From: Citrobacter sp. R56
GTDB taxonomy: Bacteria > Pseudomonadota > Gammaproteobacteria > Enterobacterales > Enterobacteriaceae
Direction: 5' to 3'
Length of the DNA stretch: 64,000 nt
NCBI RefSeq assembly: GCF_016811995.1
Contig: NZ_CP069159.1
Coordinates: forward strand, 3,348,001-3,412,000
Made by a program: the position numbers and the translations under genes. Of this stretch, positions 53,043 to 61,187 are shown in pieces (the stretch's first letter is position 1; each line of letters begins with the position of its first letter). The notes beneath the pieces were generated by a model that saw only the letters and a program-made list of their open reading frames with translations, had not been told where the DNA came from and searched no databases.

Positions 53043-53417
53043 ATGGATGAATACTCACCCAAAAGACATGATATCGCACAGCTTAAGTTTCTCTGTGAAA
53101 CCCTGTATCATGACTGCCTTGCAAACCTTGAAGAAAGTAACCATGGCTGGGTTAACGACCCAACATCGGCGATCAATCTCCAGCTTAATGAGCTGATAGA
53201 GCATATTGCAACCTTCGCACTTAATTATAAAATTAAGTACAATGAGGACAATAAGCTGATTGCGCAGATAGATGAATATCTGGACGACACGTTTATGTTG
53301 TTCAGCAGTTATGGCATTAATGCGCAGGATCTTCAGAAATGGCGAAAATCGGGAAACCGCCTGTTTCGCTGTTTTGTCAACGCCACCAGGGCTAATCCTG
53401 TTAGTTTGTCTTGTTAA
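53043..53417 (+). CDS. tomB: TomB, Hha toxicity modulator / antitoxin
   Basis: 124-residue acidic protein that counters Hha and reduces biofilm formation; in E. coli it is described as an oxygen-dependent antitoxin. The sequence opens MDEYSPKRHDIAQLKFLCETL and has HGWVNDPTSAINLQLNELIEHIA. Cysteines at LCET, HDCL and near the end (SLSC) fit a redox-sensing role. AAGAAGGGGATGCGTT precedes the ATG. hha follows 27 bp later in the same operon. Confidence 0.95.
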   Translation: MDEYSPKRHDIAQLKFLCETLYHDCLANLEESNHGWVNDPTSAINLQLNELIEHIATFALNYKIKYNEDNKLIAQIDEYLDDTFMLFSSYGINAQDLQKWRKSGNRLFRCFVNATRANPVSLSC

Positions 53418-53444
53418 AAACTATTACAATCATAGGTAAGATTT

Positions 53445-53663
53445 ATGTCCGATAAACCATTAACTAAAACTGATTATTTGATGCGCTTGCGACGCTGTCA
53501 GACTATTGACACGCTTGAACGTGTTATTGAGAAAAATAAATATGAATTATCTGACAATGAACTGGCTGTATTTTACTCAGCAGCAGACCACCGCCTCGCA
53601 GAATTGACGATGAATAAGCTTTACGACAAGATCCCCACCTCGGTCTGGAAATTTATTCGTTAA
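53445..53663 (+). CDS. hha: Hha nucleoid-associated modulator
   Basis: 72-residue YmoA/Hha-family protein that binds the H-NS dimerisation domain and increases silencing of AT-rich, horizontally acquired genes. The sequence has [44 protein letters not shown], and a C-terminus of VWKFIR. Same length as E. coli. Operon with tomB. Confidence 0.97.
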   Translation: MSDKPLTKTDYLMRLRRCQTIDTLERVIEKNKYELSDNELAVFYSAADHRLAELTMNKLYDKIPTSVWKFIR

Positions 53664-53748
53664 TTGGTTATGCATTTCTCAGGGAAGACATGCGTGCAGC
53701 CAGACAGGCTAATTTTCCGTATTTACTGTTAATTCTTACGTTTATTCA

Positions 53749-53764
53749 CGTGAGCTGGATCACA
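53749..53764. promoter_or_regulatory. CRP-like site upstream of maa
   Basis: CGTGA-GCTGGA-TCACA, one mismatch to TGTGA-N6-TCACA, about 83 bp before the maa start. Control of a sugar-acetylating gene by cAMP-CRP would be reasonable. Confidence 0.55.
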
Positions 53765-53774
53765 CCGGCCTAAT

Positions 53775-53786
53775 GGGAACGTTCCC
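53775..53786. promoter_or_regulatory. GGGAACGTTCCC palindrome upstream of maa
   Basis: Perfect 12-bp palindrome 60 bp before the maa start and 10 bp from the CRP-like site. A possible operator; regulator unknown. Confidence 0.45.
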
Positions 53787-53846
53787 TTTCGACGTGCTGC
53801 GTTTTACTGTATTGCGACATTCAGGCAAACCACAGGAGAGCGCGTG

Positions 53847-54398
53847 ATGAGTGAAGAAAAACAAAAGATGATTGCTGGCGAGATGTATCGCCCAGCAGAC
53901 GAGACCTTACGCAGAGACAGTCTGCGGGCGCGTCAGTTAACCCATCGATACAATCACACCTCGCCTGATGAAAAGCATGAACGTCAGGCAATCCTGAATG
54001 AATTACTGGGGCGCGCAAATGGCGCCTGTATCGAACCCTCGTTTCGCTGCGACTACGGCTATAACATTTATCTCGGGAAAGAATTCTACGCTAACTTCGA
54101 CTGCGTGATGCTTGATGTCTGCCCCATTCATATCGGCGATAACTGCATGCTTGCCCCCGGTGTGCATATCTACACAGCCACACATCCGCTGGACGCCACT
54201 GAACGCAACAGCGGCAGGGAATTGGGTAAACCCGTCACCATCGGAAACAACGTCTGGATCGGCGGACGCGCTGTGATTAATCCAGGCGTGAGCATTGGCG
54301 ATAATGTGGTTGTTGCATCGGGAGCCGTGGTGACTAAAGACGTTCCGGCAAATGTGGTGGTTGGCGGGAATCCGGCTCGCGTCATCAAAACGCTGTAA
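53847..54398 (+). CDS. maa: maltose O-acetyltransferase
   Basis: Acetylates maltose and glucose at the 6-hydroxyl with acetyl-CoA. 183 residues from [14 protein letters not shown]. The N-terminal Mac domain has [18 protein letters not shown]. The left-handed beta-helix carries the catalytic His in IYTATHPLD, followed by [18 protein letters not shown] and [21 protein letters not shown] precedes a GTG-ATG pair; the ATG is preferred. Controlled perhaps by the CRP-like and palindromic sites upstream. Confidence 0.93.
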   Translation: MSEEKQKMIAGEMYRPADETLRRDSLRARQLTHRYNHTSPDEKHERQAILNELLGRANGACIEPSFRCDYGYNIYLGKEFYANFDCVMLDVCPIHIGDNCMLAPGVHIYTATHPLDATERNSGRELGKPVTIGNNVWIGGRAVINPGVSIGDNVVVASGAVVTKDVPANVVVGGNPARVIKTL

Positions 54399-54512
54399 AG
54401 TGAAATGTAACTGTTATGCTAAATTGAGGTTAATCTGTTACTTTTTTCATCCGGTACACCCTTTTAAAATGGGCTGTTCCCCTGAATGTTGCTGATATCA
54501 CGAAGGCAAAAG

Positions 54513-54983
54513 ATGACAGAAATACAACGCCTGCTTACCGAAACCATTGACGATCTCAACACGCGTGAAAAGCGCGATAACAGACCGCGTTTTAGCATTA
54601 GCTTCATTCGCAAACATCCTGGACTGTTTGTCGGCATGTATATCGCCTGGTTTGCCACGCTGGCCGTGATGCTCCAGTCCGAAACTCTGGTGGATTCCGT
54701 CTGGTTGCTGGTGGTCTTGTTTGTATTGTTAAATGGCTTTTTCTTTTTTGACGTCGCGCCACGCTACCGTTACGAAGATATCGACGTGCTGGATTTTAGA
54801 GTTTGTTATAACGGTGAGTGGTATAACACACGCTTTGTTCCCCCCACGCTTATCACCGCCATTCTCCATTCCCCGCGTGTAGACAGCGACCATAAAGCGC
54901 AACTGCAAAAAATGATATCGCGTAAAGGTGAACTCTCTTTCTACGATATTTTTACGCTTGCACGCCCTCAGGCAACCCCGTAG
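54513..54983 (+). CDS. ylaC: inner-membrane protein YlaC
   Basis: 156 residues from [16 protein letters not shown], matching E. coli length; the open frame extends nine codons upstream. Two central hydrophobic helices (about 37-85: [17 protein letters not shown] and [18 protein letters not shown]) are flanked by cytoplasmic parts, including [21 protein letters not shown]. The family has no defined function that I know. Converges on the rpmE2-rpmJ2 pair. Confidence 0.92.
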   Translation: MTEIQRLLTETIDDLNTREKRDNRPRFSISFIRKHPGLFVGMYIAWFATLAVMLQSETLVDSVWLLVVLFVLLNGFFFFDVAPRYRYEDIDVLDFRVCYNGEWYNTRFVPPTLITAILHSPRVDSDHKAQLQKMISRKGELSFYDIFTLARPQATP

Positions 54984-55055
54984 CCCTGATTTTGCCAGAA
55001 AAAGTGCGCCCCTTCCCTGGTGCGCACCGGGTTCCCTGAAATGTTGGCAAAACCG

Positions 55056-55196
55056 TTAACGTCTTTTTTTACGCCCCTGTACCGCTTTAAAACGCGGATT
55101 CGTTTTACAAATCACATACACACGTCCTTTGCGTCTGACGACCTGGCAATCCGGATGCCGTTGCTTTGCACTGCGAAGTGAATTCACTACTTTCAT
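55056..55196 (-). CDS. rpmJ2: alternative 50S ribosomal protein L36 (zinc-independent type)
   Basis: 46 residues ([20 protein letters not shown] ... QGRKKRR), the YkgO type. Zinc-binding L36 has a CxxC pair near residue 11; here those positions are changed and only two Cys remain, so zinc is not needed. It replaces the zinc form under zinc starvation. Follows rpmE2 by 1 bp, so they are translationally linked. Zur control is likely through the box upstream of rpmE2. In E. coli K-12 ykgM-ykgO lie elsewhere on the chromosome. Confidence 0.94.
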   Translation of the reverse strand: MKVVNSLRSAKQRHPDCQVVRRKGRVYVICKTNPRFKAVQGRKKRR

Positions 55197-55197
55197 C

Positions 55198-55458
55198 TTA
55201 TCCCCGCTTTGTTCCAATAAAATGCCCAAAACGTTTCTGGAAACGTGCTGCGCTGCCCTCATTGTCGAACGTTTTCTGTTTTCCGGTGTAGTACGGATGT
55301 GATTTGGAAGAAACATCAATAGTGACATACGGGTATGTCACGCCCTCCAGTTCGATTTCCCGTTCAGTTCGGATGGTCGAACCGACTTTAAAATATGCAT
55401 TCACGCTGGTGTCATGGAATACCACGGTGCGATAAACAGGATGAATTTCAGGTTTCAT
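55198..55458 (-). CDS. rpmE2: alternative 50S ribosomal protein L31 type B (zinc-independent)
   Basis: 86-residue L31 type B (YkgM) from [16 protein letters not shown]. It contains no cysteine at all, in contrast to zinc-binding L31, and has the type-B block [28 protein letters not shown]. Made when zinc is scarce so that zinc-bearing L31 can be released. The frame is open eleven codons upstream; 55458 matches the family start and has GAGGGCGCT before it. Zur-like palindrome 18 bp upstream. Confidence 0.95.
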   Translation of the reverse strand: MKPEIHPVYRTVVFHDTSVNAYFKVGSTIRTEREIELEGVTYPYVTIDVSSKSHPYYTGKQKTFDNEGSAARFQKRFGHFIGTKRG

Positions 55459-55475
55459 AGCGCCCTCACATTTAA

Positions 55476-55490
55476 TGTTATAACATAACA
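55476..55490. promoter_or_regulatory. Zur-like operator before rpmE2-rpmJ2
   Basis: TGTTAT-AAC-ATAACA, inverted repeat in the context AATGTTATAACATAACAAT. This agrees with the core of the enterobacterial Zur box (TGTTATANTATAACA type) and lies where it would block transcription of the zinc-free ribosomal proteins. Confidence 0.75.
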
Positions 55491-55671
55491 ATACTCTGTC
55501 AGCAGCGGCAATTCAACCTTGCTAAATCAGGGGGAATTAAACCAAAATGACGCTTTCTCTGGCGATGGAAGACAAGTTATCCAAAAAAATCATAGAATAA
55601 CGACATCAACGAAAGGAGATCTTTCGCGATCAGATATACTTTGCCTACGCTTCGTTAATAGAGGTAGCAAC

Positions 55672-57222
55672 GTGACGACACGACATCTGGCCGGCCTGGT
55701 GACGGGTGTGCTTATTTTATCTGTCCTTGTTCCTGTTGGATTAAGCCTTTGGCTGGCACATCGTCAGGTTGAACAGAAATTTATCGAAGAGCTGAATACC
55801 TATTCATCAGGTGTCGCTTTACGTGCAAATAAAGTCGCCTCTCAGGGAAAACTCGCGCTAAAGCAGATGGAGCGCTTCGAGGGCGAGCCTTGCAGCAATG
55901 CGCATTTACTGGCGATGCGCCGGGTATCCTATAGCAACCGCTACATTCAGGAAGTCCTATATCTGGAGAATAATGTTCCTGCCTGTTCATCGCTGGAGCA
56001 AAAAAGCCACGCCGCCGCACTGCCTGAACCTGGCAAAATCTTCCGGGGTGGCTACCGTGCATGGCTAACGGCACAGAATGATTTAGGGATAAAGCGCTAT
56101 ATGGTTGCGTTGGGCACAGATCGCTACATCGTGATGATTGACCCTGCATCATTCATTGACGTGATCCCTTTTGGTTCCTCGCAAATTGATGCGGCCATTA
56201 TTGGGGAAGCACACAACATCGTGATCGCCAGCAGCGATCGCCTCAAACCCGAGATTATTCAGCAATTGCAGCAAGCCGCGAACCAGCATATGGAGAATAA
56301 TGGGACGCTCTATAATATCCAGCCTTTCCCGGAAATGCGCATTTCTATTGTGACCTGGTCTTCCGCGCTTTCGCTGCAAAAAAACTGGTATCGTCAGGCC
56401 CTTATTTGGCTCCCGGTAGGTCTTGTAATAGGTCTACTGAGCGCCGCGTTTATTCTGCGCATTCTGCGCCGTATACAGTCGCCCCATCATCGCCTGCAGG
56501 ATGCTATTCAAAATCGTGATATAAAAGTCCACTACCAGCCAATTGTTTCATTACGTACCGGTAAAGTTGTCGGTGCCGAAGCGCTGGCGCGTTGGCCGCA
56601 AACCGATGGCAGCTACCTGTCGCCAGACATTTTTATCGCGCTGGCAGAAGAGACCGGACTGTCAGAATCGCTCAGCCATCTGATTATCGACACCGTCTTT
56701 GAGGAGATGGGGAAATGGTTGCAACAGCACCCCGGGCTGCATATTTCGATCAACCTTGAGTCCAGCGATCTGACCTCACAGACGCTGCCGTCGCATTTAA
56801 GCAAGCTGCTGAATCGGTATCACGTTGCCCCCTCACAAATCGCGCTGGAACTGACAGAACGCGAGTTTGCCGACCCGAAAACCTGCGCGCCGATCATTAC
56901 CCAATACCGTAAAGCAGGACACGCAATCTATATCGACGATTTTGGTACGGGCTATTCCAGCCTTAGCTACTTACAGAATCTGGAAGTGGATATCCTTAAA
57001 ATCGACAAGTCGTTTGTCGATGCGCTGGAATATAAAAATGTCACGACGCACATCATTGAGATGGCAAAAACCCTCAAACTGGAGATGGTAGCCGAAGGTA
57101 TTGAGACTCCCCGTCAGGAGAGCTGGTTGCGTGAGCACGGTGTGCAATACGGTCAGGGTTGGCTATACAGTAAAGCCCTCCCAAAATCAGAGTTTATCCT
57201 GTGGGCTGAACAACATCGGTGA
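55672..57222 (+). CDS. pdeB: cyclic-di-GMP phosphodiesterase PdeB (YlaB)
   Basis: 516 residues from the GTG at 55672 (VTTRHLAGLVTG), the start that matches E. coli; GAGGTAGC lies just upstream. A transmembrane helix (about 6-28) leads into a periplasmic CSS-motif domain with its conserved Cys residues (EPCSNAH and VPACSSLEQ). A second helix (about 245-265) leads to an EAL domain. Catalytic motifs are intact: AEALARW, the Asn in INLES, ELTERE, DDFGTGYSS, K in KIDKSF, and AEGIET. It should therefore degrade c-di-GMP, regulated by periplasmic disulfide status. Convergent with ybaA. Confidence 0.95.
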   Translation: MTTRHLAGLVTGVLILSVLVPVGLSLWLAHRQVEQKFIEELNTYSSGVALRANKVASQGKLALKQMERFEGEPCSNAHLLAMRRVSYSNRYIQEVLYLENNVPACSSLEQKSHAAALPEPGKIFRGGYRAWLTAQNDLGIKRYMVALGTDRYIVMIDPASFIDVIPFGSSQIDAAIIGEAHNIVIASSDRLKPEIIQQLQQAANQHMENNGTLYNIQPFPEMRISIVTWSSALSLQKNWYRQALIWLPVGLVIGLLSAAFILRILRRIQSPHHRLQDAIQNRDIKVHYQPIVSLRTGKVVGAEALARWPQTDGSYLSPDIFIALAEETGLSESLSHLIIDTVFEEMGKWLQQHPGLHISINLESSDLTSQTLPSHLSKLLNRYHVAPSQIALELTEREFADPKTCAPIITQYRKAGHAIYIDDFGTGYSSLSYLQNLEVDILKIDKSFVDALEYKNVTTHIIEMAKTLKLEMVAEGIETPRQESWLREHGVQYGQGWLYSKALPKSEFILWAEQHR

Positions 57223-57261
57223 TGTCGGGGTGGCTGGCGGCACGCCGCACAGCCAGTCACA

Positions 57262-57615
57262 TCAGTCATCCAGAATGGGAGAGAATCCGCCATAAATCAT
57301 GCGCTTGCCGTCAAACGGCATCGACTCGCCAAACTCTTTCATTCGTGGATCCGACATCATCTTTTGATTCGCCGCGTCGCGAACCTCTTTCGAGGGGTAT
57401 TCAATCCAGCTAAAGACCACTTCTTCGTGCTCTTCTGCTTTCACCGCCATCCGGAAATCGGTCAGTTTGCCGTCCGGAACGTCATCGGCCCAGCACTCAA
57501 CAACGCGTAATGCCCCAAACTCCTTAAAGAGCGGGACAGCTTTTGCCGCCATTGCCACGTAGGCCTCCTTGTTTTCGGCTGGTACGGCAACCACAAAACC
57601 ATCAACATACTTCAT
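57262..57615 (-). CDS. ybaA: DUF1428 protein YbaA
   Basis: 117 residues from MKYVDGFVVAVPAENKEAY, with GALRVVECWADDVPDGKLTDF and SWIEYPSKEVRDAANQKMMSDPRMKEF, a ferredoxin-like alpha/beta barrel (dimeric). Function unknown to me. TCGGAGGTTTATCTC precedes the ATG. The open frame runs 50 codons upstream, but only this part is conserved. Confidence 0.93.
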   Translation of the reverse strand: MKYVDGFVVAVPAENKEAYVAMAAKAVPLFKEFGALRVVECWADDVPDGKLTDFRMAVKAEEHEEVVFSWIEYPSKEVRDAANQKMMSDPRMKEFGESMPFDGKRMIYGGFSPILDD

Positions 57616-57680
57616 GAGATAAACCTCCGAAGTGTTACTGCACGGCAAGACAATTCTGGCCGCGTCAGTCGCAGTTAAGT

Positions 57681-58310
57681 TTAGTCGCCATTGCGATACT
57701 GTGCCGTAGAAGCATTTCGCAGCGGCATGTGCGCCGCTGGCGAATAACGAAACCAGGGCAGGCAAATCTGGATCAATGGTCCAATCGCCAGCGCATACAG
57801 CACGGTTCCGACACCCAATGCGCCCCCAAGGAGCCAGCCGCTCAACAAAACGGAAACTTCAATCGCCGTACGAATAGTGCGCACGGGCCAGCCAGTGCGC
57901 GCATGAATCCCTGTCATCAGGCCGTCACGCGGACCGGCGCCAAAGCCTGCGCCAATATACATACTGGTTGCCAGCGCATTGACGATCACCGCAGAAACTA
58001 ACAAAACAGTGCGCACGAGCAGAGATTCAAATCCAGGCATGATCGCCAGGGCGGCATCTGCCGCCAGGCCGATGACAATAACGTTGCTCAGTGTTCCAAG
58101 CCCTGGACGTTGTCGCAGGGGTATCCATAACAGCAAGACCAGAACGCCAACACCAATCATCACAATACCGATGTTCATCGACAGCAGATTCGCCACCCCG
58201 AGATGAAAAACATTCCAGGGGTCGGCGCCTAAATCCGCACGCACAAACATGGCGGTCGAGACACCGTAAAGCGCCAGCCCCAGATACAATTGAACCAATC
58301 GACGCAGCAT
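57681..58310 (-). CDS. YczE/YyaS/YitT-family membrane protein
   Basis: 209 residues from MLRRLVQLYLGLALYGVSTAM with six or so hydrophobic helices. Family motifs are LGADPWNVFHLGVANL and YIGAGFGAGPRDGLMTGI. The transport substrate is not known to me. The start at 58310 has GGAGGGGAAATT upstream; an earlier in-frame ATG at 58358 is less likely. Divergent from a MocR-type regulator, a pairing known for yczE-like genes in other bacteria, where the regulator activates the membrane-protein gene. Confidence 0.85.
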   Translation of the reverse strand: MLRRLVQLYLGLALYGVSTAMFVRADLGADPWNVFHLGVANLLSMNIGIVMIGVGVLVLLLWIPLRQRPGLGTLSNVIVIGLAADAALAIMPGFESLLVRTVLLVSAVIVNALATSMYIGAGFGAGPRDGLMTGIHARTGWPVRTIRTAIEVSVLLSGWLLGGALGVGTVLYALAIGPLIQICLPWFRYSPAAHMPLRNASTAQYRNGD

Positions 58311-58368
58311 AATTTCCCCTCCTTGCCAGATAACGTTCATCTTCTCCGCAATTGGCACTATGATTAAT

Positions 58369-58390
58369 GTCCAGTTTTCAAAAAGTGGAC
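58369..58390. promoter_or_regulatory. inverted repeat in the yczE-mocR intergenic region
   Basis: GTCCAGTTTTC followed by AAAAAGTGGAC, an imperfect 22-bp inverted repeat ending 4 bp before the regulator's ATG. A likely autoregulatory or divergent operator. Confidence 0.45.
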
Positions 58391-58394
58391 TGTT

Positions 58395-59822
58395 ATGTCA
58401 TCTCGCCGTCATGGTAGCCAATCTCTGCAGCGCTTGCTCGGACACTGGCAGGAAACCGCTTCACGTATCCCTCTCTGGCGCCAGCTTGCGAGTGCGCTGC
58501 GTCTGCTCATTCTGGATGGTCGTCTGGCACTTGATAGCCGTCTTCCCGGCGAGCGCGAACTGGCCGCCGTGCTGGACGTGAGCCGAACCACCATTGCCAG
58601 CGCGCTGGCGCAACTGCGTGAAGAAGGTTATCTGGAAAGCCGACAGGGGAGCGGCTCGCGAGTTATCCTGCCAGAACATATCCACCGGGTGCCCACCCGC
58701 ACCAGTACCGGCATGGCGCTTGATCTTTCCACTGCCACGCTAAGTGCAGGTCCGGAGATTCATCAGGCCTACCACCAGGCGCTGTGTGCAATGCCCCAGC
58801 ATCTGCTGAGTTCGGGCTATTTGCCGCAGGGATTATTGTCGCTACGTGAAACCATTGCCGGGCACTACTGCGAACGAGGGCTGCCCACTCACCCGGATGA
58901 GATTATAGTCGTCAATGGCTCGGTGAGTGGCCTGGCATTGATCCTGCGTCTGCTGACAGGACCAGGCGATCGTGTCGTCGTGGATCACCCCACCTACCCG
59001 CTCGCTATCGCGGCTATTCAGGGTGCGTCGTGTCGTCCGGTAGGTGTCTCTTTACCTGAGCATGGCTGGGATACCGCCGGTCTGGTCGCCACTATTGCGC
59101 AAACGTCGCCAAGAATGGCCTATCTGATACCGGATTTTCATAACCCAACCGGGCGCTGTATGGACGCCGCGACACGTCAGACAGTGGCGGACATTGCCGC
59201 CAGAACACGCACCACCCTGGTGGTGGATGAAACGATGGTGAATCTTTGGTTTGATGCCCCTCCACCGCCACCTCTCGCCTGTTACAACGCCGATGCGCCC
59301 ATTATTATGCTGGGGTCAGCAGGTAAGAGTTTCTGGGGAGGTCTGCGTCTGGGCTGGGTTCGCGCATCGTCACGCACCATTGCCGCGCTGGTGCAAACCC
59401 GCGATACGTTTGACCTGGGTTCGCCCGTACTGGAACAACTGGCGACCGCCTGGCTGATTGAAAACGCCGGAACCTTCCTTCCTGAACGACGGCAACAACT
59501 GGCCAGACGGCGCGCGTTATGCGGTGAACTGATGCGTACACACTTTCCGGAATGGACGTTTTCCCAGCCTGCGGGAGGACTCTCTTTTTGGGTGGAATTG
59601 CCTGATACTTTAGCCACCCAGTTCGCTACGCATGCCGAAAGCGCAGGTATTCAGCTCGGCACGGGCACCCGCTTTGGTCTGGCAGGCGCCTTCGATCGCT
59701 TCTTGCGGATGCCATTTACCCACCCGGACGACACATTACGCGCAGCATTCAGCACGTTACAGCCCCTGTGGGACGGGTTGCGTTTTCAAACCGGTGTGGG
59801 GAAAATGCGTAAGATTATTTGA
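58395..59822 (+). CDS. MocR-family (GntR-aminotransferase) PLP-dependent regulator
   Basis: 475 residues. The N-terminal GntR winged helix (about 20-95) has ELAAVLDVSRTTIASALAQLREEGYLESRQGSG. The rest is a fold-type I aminotransferase domain: the PLP-binding Lys is K311 in GSAGKSFWGGLRLGW, with the conserved PDFHNPTGRCM and VVDETMVNLWF. These proteins usually sense pyridoxal phosphate or an amino-acid adduct and control vitamin B6 or amino acid genes. By context it regulates the divergent YczE-like gene. Start MSSRRHGSQS; no strong Shine-Dalgarno. Confidence 0.88.
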   Translation: MSSRRHGSQSLQRLLGHWQETASRIPLWRQLASALRLLILDGRLALDSRLPGERELAAVLDVSRTTIASALAQLREEGYLESRQGSGSRVILPEHIHRVPTRTSTGMALDLSTATLSAGPEIHQAYHQALCAMPQHLLSSGYLPQGLLSLRETIAGHYCERGLPTHPDEIIVVNGSVSGLALILRLLTGPGDRVVVDHPTYPLAIAAIQGASCRPVGVSLPEHGWDTAGLVATIAQTSPRMAYLIPDFHNPTGRCMDAATRQTVADIAARTRTTLVVDETMVNLWFDAPPPPPLACYNADAPIIMLGSAGKSFWGGLRLGWVRASSRTIAALVQTRDTFDLGSPVLEQLATAWLIENAGTFLPERRQQLARRRALCGELMRTHFPEWTFSQPAGGLSFWVELPDTLATQFATHAESAGIQLGTGTRFGLAGAFDRFLRMPFTHPDDTLRAAFSTLQPLWDGLRFQTGVGKMRKII

Positions 59823-59841
59823 TGTGCCGGACGGCAGAATT

Positions 59842-59955
59842 GGGTGGGGGCCCTGCCAGCTACATCCCGGCACACACGTCGTCTGCTCTGGCTGCTTCCT
59901 TCCGGATCTGACCTGGTAAACAGAGTAGCGTTGCGGGAGAACCAACAGAGCCCCC
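59842..59955 (-). ncRNA. ffs: 4.5S RNA of the signal recognition particle
   Basis: On the minus strand: GGGGGCTCTGTTGGTTCTCC at the 5' end, the SRP-domain core GTCAGATCCGGAAGGAAGCA and the 3' end GCAGGGCCCCCACCC, 114 nt in all. The asymmetric loop (AGGAAGCAGCC) and GGAA tetraloop that bind Ffh are intact. Located between atl and ybaA as in E. coli. Confidence 0.97.
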
Positions 59956-60031
59956 ATTGAGAGCGTTGTTAACCAACGCGCAGGCGCATTATCACTGCTG
60001 TCCCCGGTAAATGCAACCGATCCTGCATCGG

Positions 60032-60421
60032 ATGCTGCTTTCTTGCGCAATGAGGCTTCACTCTGCCTCTATTGAGGATTATGCTGAAAGATTAGCGCAG
60101 GAATACACCATGGATATACAAGACTCTTTCCCCCAACGCGTCTGGCAAATTGTCGCCTCTATTCCCGAAGGATTTGTGACCACCTACGGTGATGTCGCAC
60201 GGCTCGCGGGGTCACCCCGTGCCGCTCGCCAGGTCGGCGGCGTGTTAAAACGGTTGCCGGAAGGCAGCGCCCTCCCCTGGCACAGGGTCGTTAACCGCCA
60301 CGGCGCGATCTCGTTGACCGGTCCTGATCTTCAGCGTCAACGCCAGGCTTTATTGTCGGAAGGGGTGATGGTTTCCGGGAGCGGGCAGATCGATTTACAA
60401 CGATACCGCTGGGTGTATTAA
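60032..60421 (+). CDS. atl: alkyltransferase-like protein Atl (YbaZ)
   Basis: 129 residues. MGMT-like DNA-binding protein that recognises O6-alkylguanine and hands it to nucleotide excision repair. The catalytic Cys of methyltransferases is replaced by Trp in LPWHRVVNR. HTH GDVARLAGSPRAARQVGGVL precedes it. The start follows E. coli (MLLSCAMRLHS), but its ribosome-binding site is poor; an ATG at 60110 (MDIQDSFPQR) has AGGAATACACC and would give 103 residues holding the entire conserved domain. Confidence 0.9.
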   Translation: MLLSCAMRLHSASIEDYAERLAQEYTMDIQDSFPQRVWQIVASIPEGFVTTYGDVARLAGSPRAARQVGGVLKRLPEGSALPWHRVVNRHGAISLTGPDLQRQRQALLSEGVMVSGSGQIDLQRYRWVY

Positions 60422-60449
60422 CCCTCTCCGTGTCGAAGAGGGTTTATTT
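60420..60449. terminator. terminator between atl and ybaY
   Basis: AACCCTCT - CCGTGTCGA - AGAGGGTT followed by TATTTC; 8-bp stem overlapping the atl stop, between convergent genes. Confidence 0.75.
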
Positions 60450-60453
60450 CAGA

Positions 60454-60975
60454 TCAGTAATCTGTAGGTGGCGTTGCTATCGCCCCACTTCCAGCCTGCA
60501 CCGGCACTGCCGTTTGCTGGACCGGTACCAGCGTCAGATCGGCCTTGGTCCCACCCCGATTAATCACTTCCTGCACGGTATCGGTAATGAATACCAGTTT
60601 GTCATTTACGGTGATCGCTGCACTCAGCAGGATCCGGGCGTTTGGCTGTACATCTGCAGGGTTGAACGGGAGAACGAAGCTAAACGGCGCCTGTTTGCCT
60701 TCAGTACGGACCGCCTGCTGCGACAACACTTTCGACGGTGCATCAGCCAGTGAGGCATCCGACAGTGTCACGGTTAATACAGCATCCGGTGGCAGAGCCA
60801 CTTTCTGACGGATCCAGACGGTACCTGAAACCGAGGGTTGCTGAATTGCAGGCTTCGCAGCCACACCAGAAGTGCTTGGGTTCGGTGCTGGTGTCTGGAC
60901 ATCTGCGCTTTTGTCTGCGCAGGCCGCCAGAGCAACCGCCATCGCTAAACCACTGACCATGTGCACAAGTTTCAT
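60454..60975 (-). CDS. ybaY: YbaY lipoprotein, YscW-like
   Basis: 173 residues from MKLVHMVSGL. The lipobox LAAC gives lipidated C18; position 19 is Ala, which suggests sorting to the outer membrane. The body (VSGTVWIRQKVALPPDAVLTVTLSDASLADAPSKVL ...) is a YscW-type beta domain. The C-terminal tail PVQAGSGAIATPPTDY is about 17 residues shorter than in E. coli. Role unknown; divergent from tesB. The open frame upstream of 60975 is not conserved; AAGGAGAATTTA precedes the chosen ATG. Confidence 0.92.
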   Translation of the reverse strand: MKLVHMVSGLAMAVALAACADKSADVQTPAPNPSTSGVAAKPAIQQPSVSGTVWIRQKVALPPDAVLTVTLSDASLADAPSKVLSQQAVRTEGKQAPFSFVLPFNPADVQPNARILLSAAITVNDKLVFITDTVQEVINRGGTKADLTLVPVQQTAVPVQAGSGAIATPPTDY

Positions 60976-61187
60976 TAAATTCTCCTTCTCACCCGTGCTC
61001 CGGCGCGGTTTTTTCCTCGACAGAGCACGGTTAACAAACACATAACGTGATTAAGTTTGGCACAAATTACCTATTTTTTCCTGAAATAAGTCAGTTATTC
61101 AGACTATTGCACCCATCGGACCACTTTTAAAATTGCGTTATACTGTGGCTATCTCGCTGCGGCGCCGTCATTACCTGGAGAGTAAGT

